NCBI RefSeq assembly: GCF_905120345.1
Contig: NZ_CAJHOA010000003.1
Coordinates: 372,001 to 436,000 of the forward strand
Direction of reading: 5' to 3'
Source: Denitrificimonas caeni
GTDB lineage: Bacteria > Pseudomonadota > Gammaproteobacteria > Pseudomonadales > Pseudomonadaceae
Length of the DNA: 64,000 bases
A program made the translations under genes and the position numbers. Each line of letters begins with the position of its first letter. Position 1 is the stretch's first letter. Positions 46,208-56,415 of the stretch are shown here, piece by piece. The notes beneath the pieces are model-generated. The model was given only the letters and a program-made list of their open reading frames with translations. It made no database searches and was not told the origin of the DNA.

Positions 46208-48186
46208 CGCACGGATTAATAGAAACATCCGTATCTATTATCGCTACAATTGAAACGCAAATTCGCGCTGATGCTGCAATCACTGTTGAAAAGTTAGGTG
46301 GTGTGGCAGCAATGGCCGCGGAAGCAGACGCATTGCTCAAAGCTCCTTATTTAGATGTGCTGGTTTTGCTTGCAGCCACGGCGGGCCCAGATGATTGGGC
46401 AACTTTGGATGCTTTAACTCTCAGGGGGTTTCAAGAAAGTAGTCACGTCCTTCCGTTTCGTGACGCTACTAATATCCTTATTGAAAATAAGGTGCTGCGT
46501 ACGCGGATAGGTAAAAAACTGCAGCCTATTTTTGTGCAACGTATTAATGAGCGGCAAGATAATAATAGTGGTCTAATCGCTGCTTATGCTCTTGAGGCAT
46601 TGTTCCGACTTTCTTTAATAGGAACTATTGATAAGTATCAAACACTTGGAATAATGGCTGGATTAGGTTCTGAAATAAATGGCCTCTTTGCACAGCATGC
46701 CGCAAAACTGACAGGCGCTGCATTTCATGTCTGGAGAGAGAGCGACTTGCTTGATACTTTGGGTCGGCTACGCATTAACGAAGATGCAGAAGGTGAAGCT
46801 GAATTTGAATTAGGTTTGGTTTACTTGGTGCGAGCATTAGAAAAAAACTCACTGAGAGAAATATTGGAAGGCCTAGAGTTCTCACAAACTTTCTTTTTTA
46901 AGGCCCTGCAGACGGATGAGCGTCGCTCTGACGCCATTGCATATTTTTCGTCTATCGAATTAATAAAACTATTTGCTACCGACGCTCCGGCAAAAGACTT
47001 AAGCATTCATTTGAGAGCACTAACTGAGGCCATTGCAGATCGGAGTAGGCTCTTGCAAATTGGCAGCCTTCCATTATGGCTTAAGCCGCGCCAAGATCGC
47101 GACATACAGTGGGTGAAACTGCTTCGTGTCTTGGAGAGTATTGCTAGGAATTTGGAGCGCCCAAGCTGGCTCAATGCTTGGACTATAATGACTCAATTGC
47201 TAGCTGTTTACGATGCTGAGCACACGATTTTTGCTTCTGAAGGACTTAATATGCTATTTAGGCCTCGCATCGAAGCAGCTTTTATTAGAGAGAAAGGACT
47301 TCTTAATCATCTTGACGAACTTATGTTCGACCCTTGCTGGCAAAGAGCCCACTCAGGGGCGTCTAAAATGCTACGTGCACGCATTGATGAGCTTAAAAAA
47401 GGTGGGGGGGAGTTTAAGGGGTTAGGAGAAGCGGCACAATACCCGTTGCTCCAGCAAGCTCTCCAAGACGACTCAGAAATTGGGAATCTTCCAGCGGAGA
47501 TTGCTGAGCAACTAGAAGCTGTACTTGGCGAGCGAACTAGAAAAAACGATAAAATTGCTCACCCCATCGTACAAAAAATTCTATCTGAACTTCGTTCTGC
47601 TCTAGTTCAGTGCAGCGACTACAAAGGCATTATACAGGACGATTTTGATGATCTCATCCTTCAGGTAATTCTTTTTTGCAAGGATAGACAAGATGCAGGC
47701 CTAAAGGAAATGGGTGCTCGAGGAGAGTACCTGAGAAGTGGGAAAGCAACCGAGTTTCAATTTCAAGCTGATTTGCGTGAATGGTTGGCCGGTAATTTTT
47801 TGAGCGGTGATATTAGGTCTGAGGTAGAAGGTGTTGCGACAGGTCGTGCAGACATTTACGTTGGGTTCGGCGCGCATCGGTTTACTATTGAGTTGAAGCG
47901 TCATCATGGAATGGTTAATGGAGGTACAGTAGGCAAGTACATCGGGCAAGCCGGCTCGTATCAGGGAACCAACGTCAAGCTGGGAATGCTCGGTATCTTA
48001 GAGCTTGCAAAGCGTGACGGGCCTCCTGCAAGTCTTGAAGAGTGTATTTGGTACGAAGCTGATATTCCGAGTGGTGCGCAAGTAGCGCGCCATCTTGTGG
48101 TATTCCGTGTGCCAGGAATGCTCCAATCACCTTCGACGTTGTCAGTTAAACCTCGTAAGTTTCAGTCAAATGAGGGTAAGGCCTAA
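46171..48186 (+). CDS. effector with C-terminal PD-(D/E)xK nuclease domain
   Basis: 671 residues. Most of the protein (1-520) is alpha-helical and unrecognised. The C-terminal part carries a restriction-endonuclease-like core: GRADIYVGFGAHRFTIELKR, with Asp561, Glu574 and Lys576 spaced as in PD-(D/E)xK enzymes, preceded by FQADLREWL. The start at ATG 46171 overlaps the ATPase gene by 37 bp and has AGGGAAAG upstream. As last gene of the operon it is the probable DNA-cutting effector triggered by the ATPase. Which DNA is cut cannot be told. Confidence 0.7.
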   Translation: MSNRRARNVFVVTHGLIETSVSIIATIETQIRADAAITVEKLGGVAAMAAEADALLKAPYLDVLVLLAATAGPDDWATLDALTLRGFQESSHVLPFRDATNILIENKVLRTRIGKKLQPIFVQRINERQDNNSGLIAAYALEALFRLSLIGTIDKYQTLGIMAGLGSEINGLFAQHAAKLTGAAFHVWRESDLLDTLGRLRINEDAEGEAEFELGLVYLVRALEKNSLREILEGLEFSQTFFFKALQTDERRSDAIAYFSSIELIKLFATDAPAKDLSIHLRALTEAIADRSRLLQIGSLPLWLKPRQDRDIQWVKLLRVLESIARNLERPSWLNAWTIMTQLLAVYDAEHTIFASEGLNMLFRPRIEAAFIREKGLLNHLDELMFDPCWQRAHSGASKMLRARIDELKKGGGEFKGLGEAAQYPLLQQALQDDSEIGNLPAEIAEQLEAVLGERTRKNDKIAHPIVQKILSELRSALVQCSDYKGIIQDDFDDLILQVILFCKDRQDAGLKEMGARGEYLRSGKATEFQFQADLREWLAGNFLSGDIRSEVEGVATGRADIYVGFGAHRFTIELKRHHGMVNGGTVGKYIGQAGSYQGTNVKLGMLGILELAKRDGPPASLEECIWYEADIPSGAQVARHLVVFRVPGMLQSPSTLSVKPRKFQSNEGKA

Positions 48187-48294
48187 GCATTAAGAACAAA
48201 GGTGGAGCCTTGCTACACTTGAGTATATGAACGCCGTCTGGCAATATTGTAATCTAATAATCTCCTCATTTATAACATGGATCAAAAGTAGACA

Positions 48295-48640
48295 TCAGGC
48301 CACTATGGCCAACTTTTCTTTAGGGGTAATGCCACAAAGCCCCATATTAGGTCGCTCGTTATTATAGTGCCAGAGCCATTGAGTCGCATGATCTTGAACT
48401 GTGTTAACGGCAATGCTCTCAAATAAATACTGTGCGAGCCAGTCATAACGAACAGTACGGTTGTTGCGTTCGATATAAGCATTTTGTTGCGGATTGCCAG
48501 ATTGAATAAAATCCAACTTAATATCGTGCTTACTTGCCCAAGTTCCTAGTTTTCCGCTGATATATTCGGGTCCGTTGTCACAGCGAATTGAGCTAGGTTC
48601 GCCTCGCCATTCAATAACCTGATCGTAAGCGTCCGCCCAT
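48295..48640 (-). mobile_element. IS3-family transposase (OrfB) 3' fragment
   Basis: Reading leftward, the frame gives the C-terminal part of an IS3-type integrase-core transposase: EWRGEPSSIRCDNGPEYIS, then FIQSGNPQQNAYIERNNRTV, ending KLAIVA. The DDE glutamate region (NAYIERNN) is kept, but the N-terminal part and OrfA are absent; the fragment is cut at the junction with the IS66 remnant. Non-functional. Confidence 0.75.
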
Positions 48641-49831
48641 CACACCTTGCTAAGGATAACCGGCGTCCAATTGTGCGGTAGTAACGCATCAATAGCGTTG
48701 TTCTTCTGCGTCGGTAGTCTTGTCAGCACATCTTTTAAATAGGCGTATGGATCGTGCCCGTTTAGTTTGGCGGATTGGATCAGCGTCATGACTGCAGCCG
48801 CCCAGAAGGTTGCGCGCGTGTTCACCGGCTCGGGTCGAGGCGAAGGTGTAAACAACCGCTTTCAGATCTGAGAACGGCGTGGTGTAGTAAGCCCAAACGT
48901 AGGCTTTGTGGGTCTTCTTCTTGCCTGGAGCCAGCATGTTGACCGGCGTTTCATCGGCGTGCAAAACGCTGTGTTCTAACAAGGTGCTTCTTAGTGCATC
49001 AACCAACGGCTGCAGATGCACACCGCAAGTCCCATCCCACTCTGCCAGAGTAGAGCGTGGAATGGCAAAGCCAGCGCGAGCAAAGATGTGTTCTTGACGA
49101 TACAGAGGTAAGTGATCTGAGTACTTGGCCACCAGCACTTGAGCCAATAAGCCTGCAGTAGGGATGCCTTTATCAATGACTTGAGCAGGTACAGGCGCTT
49201 GGATTAGCGTTTCACACTGTGCGCAGGCCAATTTACCGCGAATATGGCGCTCTACTGTAAATTCACCCGATACGTAATCCAGCTTTTTACTGACGTCTTC
49301 GCCAATACGCTTAAGCTGGCAACCGCAGTTGCACTAGGTGTTTTCTGGTTCGTGATGAATCATTGTACGAGGTAGCTCTGCGGGCAAAGGCGCTCGTTTG
49401 GGCTGCTTTTTAGGTTGCGCCGGAGCGTCTACGACAGTGAGCTGAGCCAGCTCCGCTTCAATGGGAGCAAGATCGCTCTCAACGAGCTCATCCAACAGAC
49501 TGCCTTGCAGCACATTAAGATGCTCGCTGCGCTGAGCGTATTTATGACGTTTCAGAATGGCCAATTCATGGCTCAGTTTTTCGATGACTGCATCACGATG
49601 TACGATTACTCGATCTTTTTGATTGAGTAATTTTTCCTTAGCGTCCAGCTCTCTGCCGATCAACTCCGTGGTTAAGCTTCGGAGTTGATCGGCAGAGAGC
49701 TGGTTAAGATCAGGATATTTTGACATGCCAAGCAGTATGCCAAAACGATGATTATCGTGACGATTCGCCATGTTGATGATGGCCTGAGAAGCCGGTTTAT
49801 GGTTACAAAAGAGAGATAACACCAGCTGCAC
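48641..49831 (-). pseudogene. IS66-family transposase tnpC, broken
   Basis: Remnants of TnpC in three pieces. The N-terminal part ends at an in-frame TAG (about 49334-49336) in EPENT, where relatives have a Gln. The middle (AQCETLIQAPVPAQVIDKG to TRAGEHARN) then jumps straight to the C-terminal AAVMTLIQSAKLNGHDPYAY near 48830-48810, so several hundred bases including catalytic residues are deleted and the frame changes. It ends LLPHNW. The element cannot transpose by itself. It marks the right side of the defence island. Confidence 0.8.
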
Positions 49832-50139
49832 CGAGACGATACCAAGGCGGCCCTTGAACCAGAGCGGTCAGCTGCTCATCGGTCAACTGCAGTTGCTTTC
49901 CACGCCACGTTTCACCCCAGTGAAACTTGCCTCAGTTCAGCCGACGAGCACAGAGCCAGATACCCAAACCGTCATGAATCAATACTTTCATTCGGTTGCC
50001 TCGTTTATTGGCAAACAGAAAAGCACAATGCGGCCGAGTCGAACCAAATACCTGAACGACACGTGCCAAACGCAGTATCTCGCCCAGCCCGCATATCCAG
50101 AAGCTCTGTTGCCAACCAGATTTCATCAATGCGGATCAT
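49832..50139 (-). pseudogene. IS66 accessory gene tnpB, frameshifted
   Basis: Starts MIRIDEIWLATELLDMRAG (ATG at 50139), shifts frame near 50070, continues LARVVQVFGSTRPHCAFLF and KVLIHDGLGIWL, then meets a stop after CARRLN at 49932 and goes on in frame with GKFHWG. This is a decayed copy of the IS66 TnpB protein. No intact tnpA is visible beyond it. Confidence 0.75.
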
Positions 50140-50279
50140 TGCAGCAGGCTACGTAGAAACAAGCTTCGAGTCGGAACTCAGTGCTAAAATTACGCTTTGG
50201 TTTTGTTTTCATACTGCCCCTAATTGCTTCCTGGTGCATAGTAGCACCTCTAATTAGGTGGCCAAATTCACTACGCCAC

Positions 50280-50393
50280 TACAGTGTTGAGCGTGGGGAA
50301 GTGAATATTACGATACAGAAGCTTTACGTTATTGCTGATTTTCTTGCATGCGATCCATCCAAATCGCTGCCTGAGTTGGCTGATGTAAAATAG
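50280..50393 (+). pseudogene. possible C-terminal remnant of an XRE-type regulator
   Basis: The frame reads HYSVERGEVNITIQKLYV then IADFLACDPSK, which resembles the last two helices of an XRE/lambda-repressor-type HTH (SxIERGxxN...LxxIAxxLxxxPxxL). The N-terminal recognition helices are absent, presumably lost with the IS66 insertion. Short and weak evidence. The remaining gap to 50603 holds no gene I can see. Confidence 0.3.
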
Positions 50394-50603
50394 GATTCAG
50401 CTATATACTGTGTGATCTACAGTATTCTCATCACGGGGATCCTAAACTTTGAGTACTCTGCTGCTTGTTAGATTTCGTCATCAATAAGACTCAACAGCCT
50501 TATTCCCTCTACATTACACAAAGATATTACACCCTACCGCTCAACGCATTACTCTTGATGCTTTAAATATAACTTTACTTGGTTACGTCTTCACCTGTAT
50601 AAA

Positions 50604-50620
50604 ATGCAACAATATAACGT
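50604..50620. promoter_or_regulatory. Zur-like box before the TonB/CobN operon
   Basis: ATGCAACAATATAACGT matches 12 of 16 defined positions of the gammaproteobacterial Zur consensus ATGTTATA-N-TATAACAT; the right half TATAAC is exact. It lies 19 bp before the receptor ATG, where a repressor would block transcription or the start region. Confidence 0.45.
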
Positions 50621-50638
50621 AACAGGAATGTGTTTATA

Positions 50639-52573
50639 ATGAGCTGTTTCAAGAACATTGGGCTGTACGGAGTGTTGGTATGTCAGGCTGGCTGGGCATT
50701 TGCGAACACTGCAACCGATCTAGGCGTCGTTGTAATTAGTGCTACAACAACTGAGCAAGACTTGAGTAATGCGCCTGCCAGCATCAGTGTCATCACCCAA
50801 CAAGCATTGCAAAAGCGTCCCGTTCAAGATTTAAAAGACGCGCTGAGTGGCGTTAAAAGTGTGCAGTTTAATGGTGTTGGAATGTCACGCCGAGGAATCA
50901 GCTTACGCGGTATGCCGAGCGAACATACCCTTGTGCTGATTGATGGTAAGCGCATTAACCCTTCAGCCGGCGCTATTGCACACTCTGACTTTGATTTAAA
51001 CTGGATTCCCCTAGCCACCATTGAACGTATTGAAGTAGTGCGCGGCCCTATGTCATCGCTGTACGGTTCGGAAGCATTAGGTGGGATTGTCAATATCATC
51101 ACTAAAGCGCCAAGCGAAGACTGGACCGGCACGTTACGCCTAACTGGACAACGCCCAGAACAACACGGTGGACAGCAACATCAGCTCAATGGATTCATTA
51201 GTGGGGCGCTGATTCCTGACCGGTTGAGTCTCTCCTTAACCGGAGAAGTGCAGCGTCAGCAAGAAACACCATTCAGCAAAGATAAGCGTTTATCTGATTT
51301 AGAAGGCAACGACAATCATCATTTAGGTATGGCGCTACGCTGGCAATTAGATCCGACACAGGACCTAACTTTTGACTACAGCCAAGGTCGTGAAGAACGC
51401 TGGCGTAATACAATAACGGCAGGCAAAGTCATTTCAGAATATGAATCGACAGATGTCTTAAAGCGTCAACAAATGTCCTTAACTCATGATAAAGACTGGT
51501 CCTGGGGGCACACTCAAGTTCGCGGCTATCGTAATCAATTGCAACGCGAGAACCATCGCAGCGCAGGACAAAAATCCAACGATCCGCAAAAAATCATCGG
51601 CAGCGTCGTTGATGGGCAAATCACCTTTGATCCTTTTTATCAGCATCGCTTAACCGTGGGCAGCGAATGGCGTAAAGAAGAATTAGAAGATCTCTCGGTG
51701 AATAGCCATGGACAGGATCAAGCCATTCACCGTGCTGTATTTCTACAAGATGAGTGGCAGCTGGCACAAGATTGGTCGCTTACGTTGGGCAGCCGCCTTG
51801 ACCAGCATGAAGCTTTTGGTTGGGAACATAGTCCGCGCGCTTACCTTATGTATCAATTTAACCCTGACTGGCAAATGCGTATCGGAGCCGGCCGTGGCTA
51901 TAAAGCACCGTCATTAAAACAACTGTCGGCCTCTTATAACAGTATCGGCGGAGGTGGGCGTTTTACGATTTATGGGAACCCCGATCTACAGCCAGAGACC
52001 AATACTACCTATGAGTGGGGAGTGGAATACCAGCAAGACGCTTTTACCTTTGGCACAACCCTTTTTGAAAACCAGCTCAATGATTTGATTCACACGCGCT
52101 GTACTGCTAATTGCGGTCAACGCGGACGTGAGCAACGCACTTATGAAAATATTGATCAAGCACGGATTCGCGGACTGGAGTTAGAGATGAACTGGGCCTT
52201 TCACTCTGATTGGCAATGGCATGGCAACTATACCTATTTGGATGCCAAGAATAGAACAGGCAAACACCGTTTAAGCGATCGCTCACGGCATCTCCTGAAT
52301 AACACCCTGCAATGGCAATTAACCGAGCAACTCAATAATCAGTTACGTCATGAATATATCGGCAGCCAACTCACCGGCAGTCTTGATCAACAATATGAGT
52401 TACCTTCCTACCATTTACTGCATTGGGATATGAACTATCAATTGTCAAAAAATACCAGCGTACAAGCAGGTGTTAGTAATTTATCCAATAAGCGTTTAAG
52501 CAACAGCAATGAACAGTTCGATTATACCGAGCCAGGACGCAGCTATCATCTCAGCATACAGGTGGGTTTCTAA
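50639..52573 (+). CDS. TonB-dependent outer-membrane receptor
   Basis: Energised import of a metal complex across the outer membrane. I start at ATG 50639 (AGGAA 10 nt upstream) rather than GTG 50630, giving 644 residues. A signal peptide ends near residue 22, a TonB-box-like VVVISATTT follows, then the plug domain (SISVITQQAL; IDGKRINP; VRGPMSSLYGSEALGGIVNIITK) and a 22-strand-type barrel ending in Phe (SIQVGF). It belongs to the CirA/BtuB group. The stop overlaps the start of the CobN-like gene by 1 bp. In P. aeruginosa a receptor in the same gene set responds to zinc depletion. Confidence 0.9.
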   Translation: MSCFKNIGLYGVLVCQAGWAFANTATDLGVVVISATTTEQDLSNAPASISVITQQALQKRPVQDLKDALSGVKSVQFNGVGMSRRGISLRGMPSEHTLVLIDGKRINPSAGAIAHSDFDLNWIPLATIERIEVVRGPMSSLYGSEALGGIVNIITKAPSEDWTGTLRLTGQRPEQHGGQQHQLNGFISGALIPDRLSLSLTGEVQRQQETPFSKDKRLSDLEGNDNHHLGMALRWQLDPTQDLTFDYSQGREERWRNTITAGKVISEYESTDVLKRQQMSLTHDKDWSWGHTQVRGYRNQLQRENHRSAGQKSNDPQKIIGSVVDGQITFDPFYQHRLTVGSEWRKEELEDLSVNSHGQDQAIHRAVFLQDEWQLAQDWSLTLGSRLDQHEAFGWEHSPRAYLMYQFNPDWQMRIGAGRGYKAPSLKQLSASYNSIGGGGRFTIYGNPDLQPETNTTYEWGVEYQQDAFTFGTTLFENQLNDLIHTRCTANCGQRGREQRTYENIDQARIRGLELEMNWAFHSDWQWHGNYTYLDAKNRTGKHRLSDRSRHLLNNTLQWQLTEQLNNQLRHEYIGSQLTGSLDQQYELPSYHLLHWDMNYQLSKNTSVQAGVSNLSNKRLSNSNEQFDYTEPGRSYHLSIQVGF

Positions 52574-55500
52574 TGCGTTATTGGTTAGTGATTGGATTAT
52601 CTGTACTCAGCGGTCTGGCCTATGCCACGCCAAAGGTCACCATCGTGGCCAGTGCTTTTGTGCTGGAGCATAAGTTCGAGCAGTTGCGGGCTATCGCAAC
52701 TGCTCAAGATGTCCAGCTGGAGGTGCTGCGCCCTGACAGCCATACACAAAAAAATCAGGTGTTGCAGCAGCTTAACAGCAGTGATTTAGTCATCCTAGAT
52801 ACCCCACGGCCCAATGATTCAGAGCGGATAACCGAGTATCTAGCGGATATGGCTTGGCAGCGTCAGCAGCCTTGGATGCAAGTGGGTGGCGGGCGTCCGC
52901 AATACGATGGTTTGCCTAAAGAGCTGGCTCAGTTCTGGCTGGATTACTATGCTTATGGCGGTGTAGAGAATATGCAGCAACTGTTTGCCAGCCTAGTTAA
53001 ACACAGTAAAAATCAGCCGGTACTGACCTTGCCCGAATCAAAAAAAATACCACTGCAAGGCATTTATCATCCCCAAGCTGAGCAGTTTTTTACTGAGTTA
53101 GAGGATTACATTACCTGGGCTGAGCAACGGTATACAGCACCCCGTGCACTGGTGGCTTTTGCTATTAACGAGCAGCAAATCAGCGACATGCAAACCTCTG
53201 CCATCGATGAATTGATTCAGCGCAGCGAAGCGCAGGGATTGTTACCGGTTGTCTTCTGGTTTGATAGCGAACAAGCGACCGTTTTAACCGATTTTTTTGC
53301 TAAACATAAACCCCGCGTACTTATCAATATGCAGCATATGCAAAATGGTAATGCGCGCTTGCAGGAATTCGCAGCGCTCAATATTCCTGTGTTACAGACG
53401 CTAACCTACCGTGATGGCAATGAACAACAATGGTTGCAAGCCGATCAAGGCATACCTACTCGCACTATTGCGCCTTTTTTAAGCGTGACAGAAAGCTGGG
53501 GGCTCAGTGACCCGATGGTGATTGCTGCAGTGGAAGATGGGCGTGTGACCTTAATGGCAGCACAGATTGACAGCGTGCTGCACAAGGTCAATCAGCTGAT
53601 TAAGTTACAGCAGTTGCCCAGCAGCGATAAAAAAATCGCACTGCTATTTTGGAACCACCCCATGGGTGAGAAAAACATTGCCGCATCGCATTTAAACGTT
53701 CCGCGTAGCCTAGTAGAAATCACACAAGCTTTAGCCCAAGCCGGATATACGGTGAAAGCACAAAGTGAAACGGATTTTATCGACATTGCACAACAGCTTT
53801 TAAGCGGTGTTTACCACCCGGAAACCTTACCGGACTTATACAAGCAAGGTTTGGCGAAAACACTGCCGCTTGCTGACTATCAGCAATACCTAACCACACT
53901 ACCTGAGGAAGAACAGCGTGCGTTAGTCGATCGCTGGGGGCCGGCGCAAAAGCACTGGGCACTGCACTCGATTGATGGTCAATTACAGTTTGTATTTCCT
54001 GCAATTGATCTTGGGCATTTAACGCTATTGCCCCAACCCTCCCGAGCCGGCGATCCAGAGGCGTTCTATCATGATACAAAAGTCCCACCTGATCATATCT
54101 ACCTCGCGGCATACCGCTATCTAAATCAGCAGTCTATAAATGCCATTATTCACTTAGGTACACATGGCACACAAGAATGGTTGCCCGGTAAAGATCGAGG
54201 GCTCTCAGTTACTGATTATCCCTTTTTAACCGTGGGCGATATCCCAGTATTTTACCCTTATATTCAGGATAATATTGGCGAGGCCATTCAAGCTAAACGC
54301 CGCGGTCGTGCGGTGACTATCAGCCATCAAACCCCGCCCTTTGCACCCGGCGGGCTCTACGACGAGCTACGGGATTTAAACCAGCTGATTGAGGAATATC
54401 AACAATTAGAGCTCGGTGCAGCACAGCAACAAACACAGAATAAAATAATTGCGTTAGTCACTGAGCTCAATCTACATCAGGACATGCAGTGGCAAACGAG
54501 TCAATTAGCCACTGAATTTGCAGCCTTCTTAGCCCAATTGCATGATCACTTACAGCTGTTAGCGCAAGAGGCTATTCCTTTGGGATTGCACACCTTTGGT
54601 GAGCCTGCCTCAGTCCAAAACCGCCTAACCACTGTGATGCAACAACTTGGCGGGCCCTACTATGCAACTCTAGAGGTTGATGCTCAGCAAGTGTTTGCAG
54701 TTGAGGCTGAGCAGATCACTGAGTCGCGACCCTACCAAGTATTAGCCGACTACATTTTAAATAAAAACGTACCGCAAGATGCATCATCCGCCCTGTTAAC
54801 ACTGCTGCAAGACGGTGCAAGTAACTTTGAAAATCTCTCAGACCCACAAGAGCTGCAAGCCTTACTTAATGGTTTAGCAGGCGGTTTTGTCTTGCCTGGA
54901 ACAGGTGGCGATCCGGTTCGTAATCCACAAGTGCCCAGTGGCCGTAATATCTATGCTTTTGAAGCTGATAAAATCCCCACACAATCAGCATATAAGGCTG
55001 GGGGAACAGCATTGCTGGAGCTGCTTAAACAGCATCAACAACAGCACTCTGGCAGTACTCCAAAGAAGATTGCCTTTAGCTTATGGTCATCCGAGGCTTT
55101 ACGCCATTTAGGTGTGGTAGAAAGCCAAATCTTACATGCCTTAGGCCTGCAACCACGCTGGGATCAAGGTGGCCGTCTTATCGCTTTAGATATTATTCCA
55201 CGCCAGCAATTAGGTCGCCCGCGCATTGATGCCGTAGTCCAAGTCACCAGTGTGTATCGAGATCAATTTGATAGCTTTATGCACCTACTCGCTGGGGCCA
55301 TTGAGCGCCTCAGTCAACTGGATGAAGATGACAACCCTATCGCACAGCACAGCAAACTGATTGAGCAGCAATTGCTCGATAACGGTGTGCAAAAGGAACA
55401 AGCCAAACAACTGGCTCAGATCAGATTATTTAGCAATCAGCCCGGCGATTACGGCACAGGCGTCTCTAAGCTAGCGATGGCCTCAACCGAGTGGGAAGAC

Positions 55501-56415
55501 GATAGCGTTTTAGCTGAACAGTTTTTATCACGCATGCAGTACGCCTATGGAACTCAGCACTGGGGCGTTGCTTTAGCGGCAACACAAGGCAACTTATTTT
55601 CCCAGCAGCTTAAGGGTACTGAGCTAGCAATTATGTCACGCTCATCCGAGCTCAACGGTGTTCTCTCGACCGATCATCCTTTTGAGTTTCTAGGAGGCTT
55701 ATCTCGCGCTATTGAATTTATAGATGGGCAAGCCCCCGATTTATATATTGCGGACTTACGTAAAACTCAACCCAAAATAACCAAGGCAGAACGATTTTTA
55801 GCTGATGAGTTACGCAGCCACTTTTTAAATCGGCAATGGATTGCCGCAATGCAAGCAGAAGGCTATGCAGGCACATTAGAAATACTCGATACCATTAACA
55901 ATGTGTGGGGCTGGCAAGCTATGAATCAAAATATGGTGCGAGCGGATCAATGGCAAGAACTGCATGAAACCTTTGTTATGGATAAGCGCGATTTACAGCT
56001 TAACGAATGGTTTGAGCAGCATAACCCCAGTGCTCAAGTCCAACTCGTCGAGCGTTTAATTGAGGCGATTCGTAAAGGCTACTGGCCAGCCGACGAACTC
56101 ACTCAGCAACAGTTGGTTGAGCGCTGGCAGGACTTAACAGAACTCACTGAAGAGTCGAATGGCGCACAACTGACTCGCGATTTTATCGATGAATTAGCGC
56201 TCGGATTTGGTTTGACTGCACCCACCACCACTCCAGGCAGCAGCCAAGCTGGCGAAACCGTTACGGGACAGCTACTAGAACCTATCCCTGCCCCATCAAA
56301 CCCTACCACCCCATCTTTATGGAGCTATATATGGCTGCTGTTGCTCGCTGTCTGCGCAGCAGGAGCCATGTACCAGCATTATAATAACCAACAACGCCAA
56401 GGTGCTAAATCATGA
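52573..56415 (+). CDS. periplasmic, membrane-anchored CobN-like protein
   Basis: 1280 residues with the CobN/BchH magnesium- and cobalt-chelatase large-subunit fold: the core motif HLGTHGTQEWLPGKD starts at His527 and the later blocks QVTSVYRDQFD and SNQPGDYGTGVSKL are also typical. Unlike cobalamin CobN it has an N-terminal signal peptide (cleaved after Ala18) and a C-terminal membrane segment (about 1252-1271), so it should face the periplasm. No cobS/cobT or corrin genes are nearby. With a TonB receptor and an ExbB-like protein it probably handles an imported metal complex, zinc by analogy. Confidence 0.85.
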   Translation: MRYWLVIGLSVLSGLAYATPKVTIVASAFVLEHKFEQLRAIATAQDVQLEVLRPDSHTQKNQVLQQLNSSDLVILDTPRPNDSERITEYLADMAWQRQQPWMQVGGGRPQYDGLPKELAQFWLDYYAYGGVENMQQLFASLVKHSKNQPVLTLPESKKIPLQGIYHPQAEQFFTELEDYITWAEQRYTAPRALVAFAINEQQISDMQTSAIDELIQRSEAQGLLPVVFWFDSEQATVLTDFFAKHKPRVLINMQHMQNGNARLQEFAALNIPVLQTLTYRDGNEQQWLQADQGIPTRTIAPFLSVTESWGLSDPMVIAAVEDGRVTLMAAQIDSVLHKVNQLIKLQQLPSSDKKIALLFWNHPMGEKNIAASHLNVPRSLVEITQALAQAGYTVKAQSETDFIDIAQQLLSGVYHPETLPDLYKQGLAKTLPLADYQQYLTTLPEEEQRALVDRWGPAQKHWALHSIDGQLQFVFPAIDLGHLTLLPQPSRAGDPEAFYHDTKVPPDHIYLAAYRYLNQQSINAIIHLGTHGTQEWLPGKDRGLSVTDYPFLTVGDIPVFYPYIQDNIGEAIQAKRRGRAVTISHQTPPFAPGGLYDELRDLNQLIEEYQQLELGAAQQQTQNKIIALVTELNLHQDMQWQTSQLATEFAAFLAQLHDHLQLLAQEAIPLGLHTFGEPASVQNRLTTVMQQLGGPYYATLEVDAQQVFAVEAEQITESRPYQVLADYILNKNVPQDASSALLTLLQDGASNFENLSDPQELQALLNGLAGGFVLPGTGGDPVRNPQVPSGRNIYAFEADKIPTQSAYKAGGTALLELLKQHQQQHSGSTPKKIAFSLWSSEALRHLGVVESQILHALGLQPRWDQGGRLIALDIIPRQQLGRPRIDAVVQVTSVYRDQFDSFMHLLAGAIERLSQLDEDDNPIAQHSKLIEQQLLDNGVQKEQAKQLAQIRLFSNQPGDYGTGVSKLAMASTEWEDDSVLAEQFLSRMQYAYGTQHWGVALAATQGNLFSQQLKGTELAIMSRSSELNGVLSTDHPFEFLGGLSRAIEFIDGQAPDLYIADLRKTQPKITKAERFLADELRSHFLNRQWIAAMQAEGYAGTLEILDTINNVWGWQAMNQNMVRADQWQELHETFVMDKRDLQLNEWFEQHNPSAQVQLVERLIEAIRKGYWPADELTQQQLVERWQDLTELTEESNGAQLTRDFIDELALGFGLTAPTTTPGSSQAGETVTGQLLEPIPAPSNPTTPSLWSYIWLLLLAVCAAGAMYQHYNNQQRQGAKS

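Noticed and set aside
45688-46212. 174-residue minus-strand frame inside the SMC-like ATPase gene
   Set aside because: Antisense shadow; the plus strand carries the signature and Walker B motifs there.
49854-50156. Plus-strand 100-residue frame over the IS66 region
   Set aside because: It is antisense to the decayed IS66 tnpB, whose protein motifs read clearly on the minus strand.
27000-50600. tRNA gene as integration target of the island, and CRISPR arrays
   Set aside because: I looked at both boundary regions and saw no tRNA-like cloverleaf and no regularly spaced repeats.
52573-56415. Cobaltochelatase CobN of cobalamin synthesis
   Set aside because: Signal peptide, C-terminal anchor, TonB/ExbB-like partners and lack of corrin genes argue against it.
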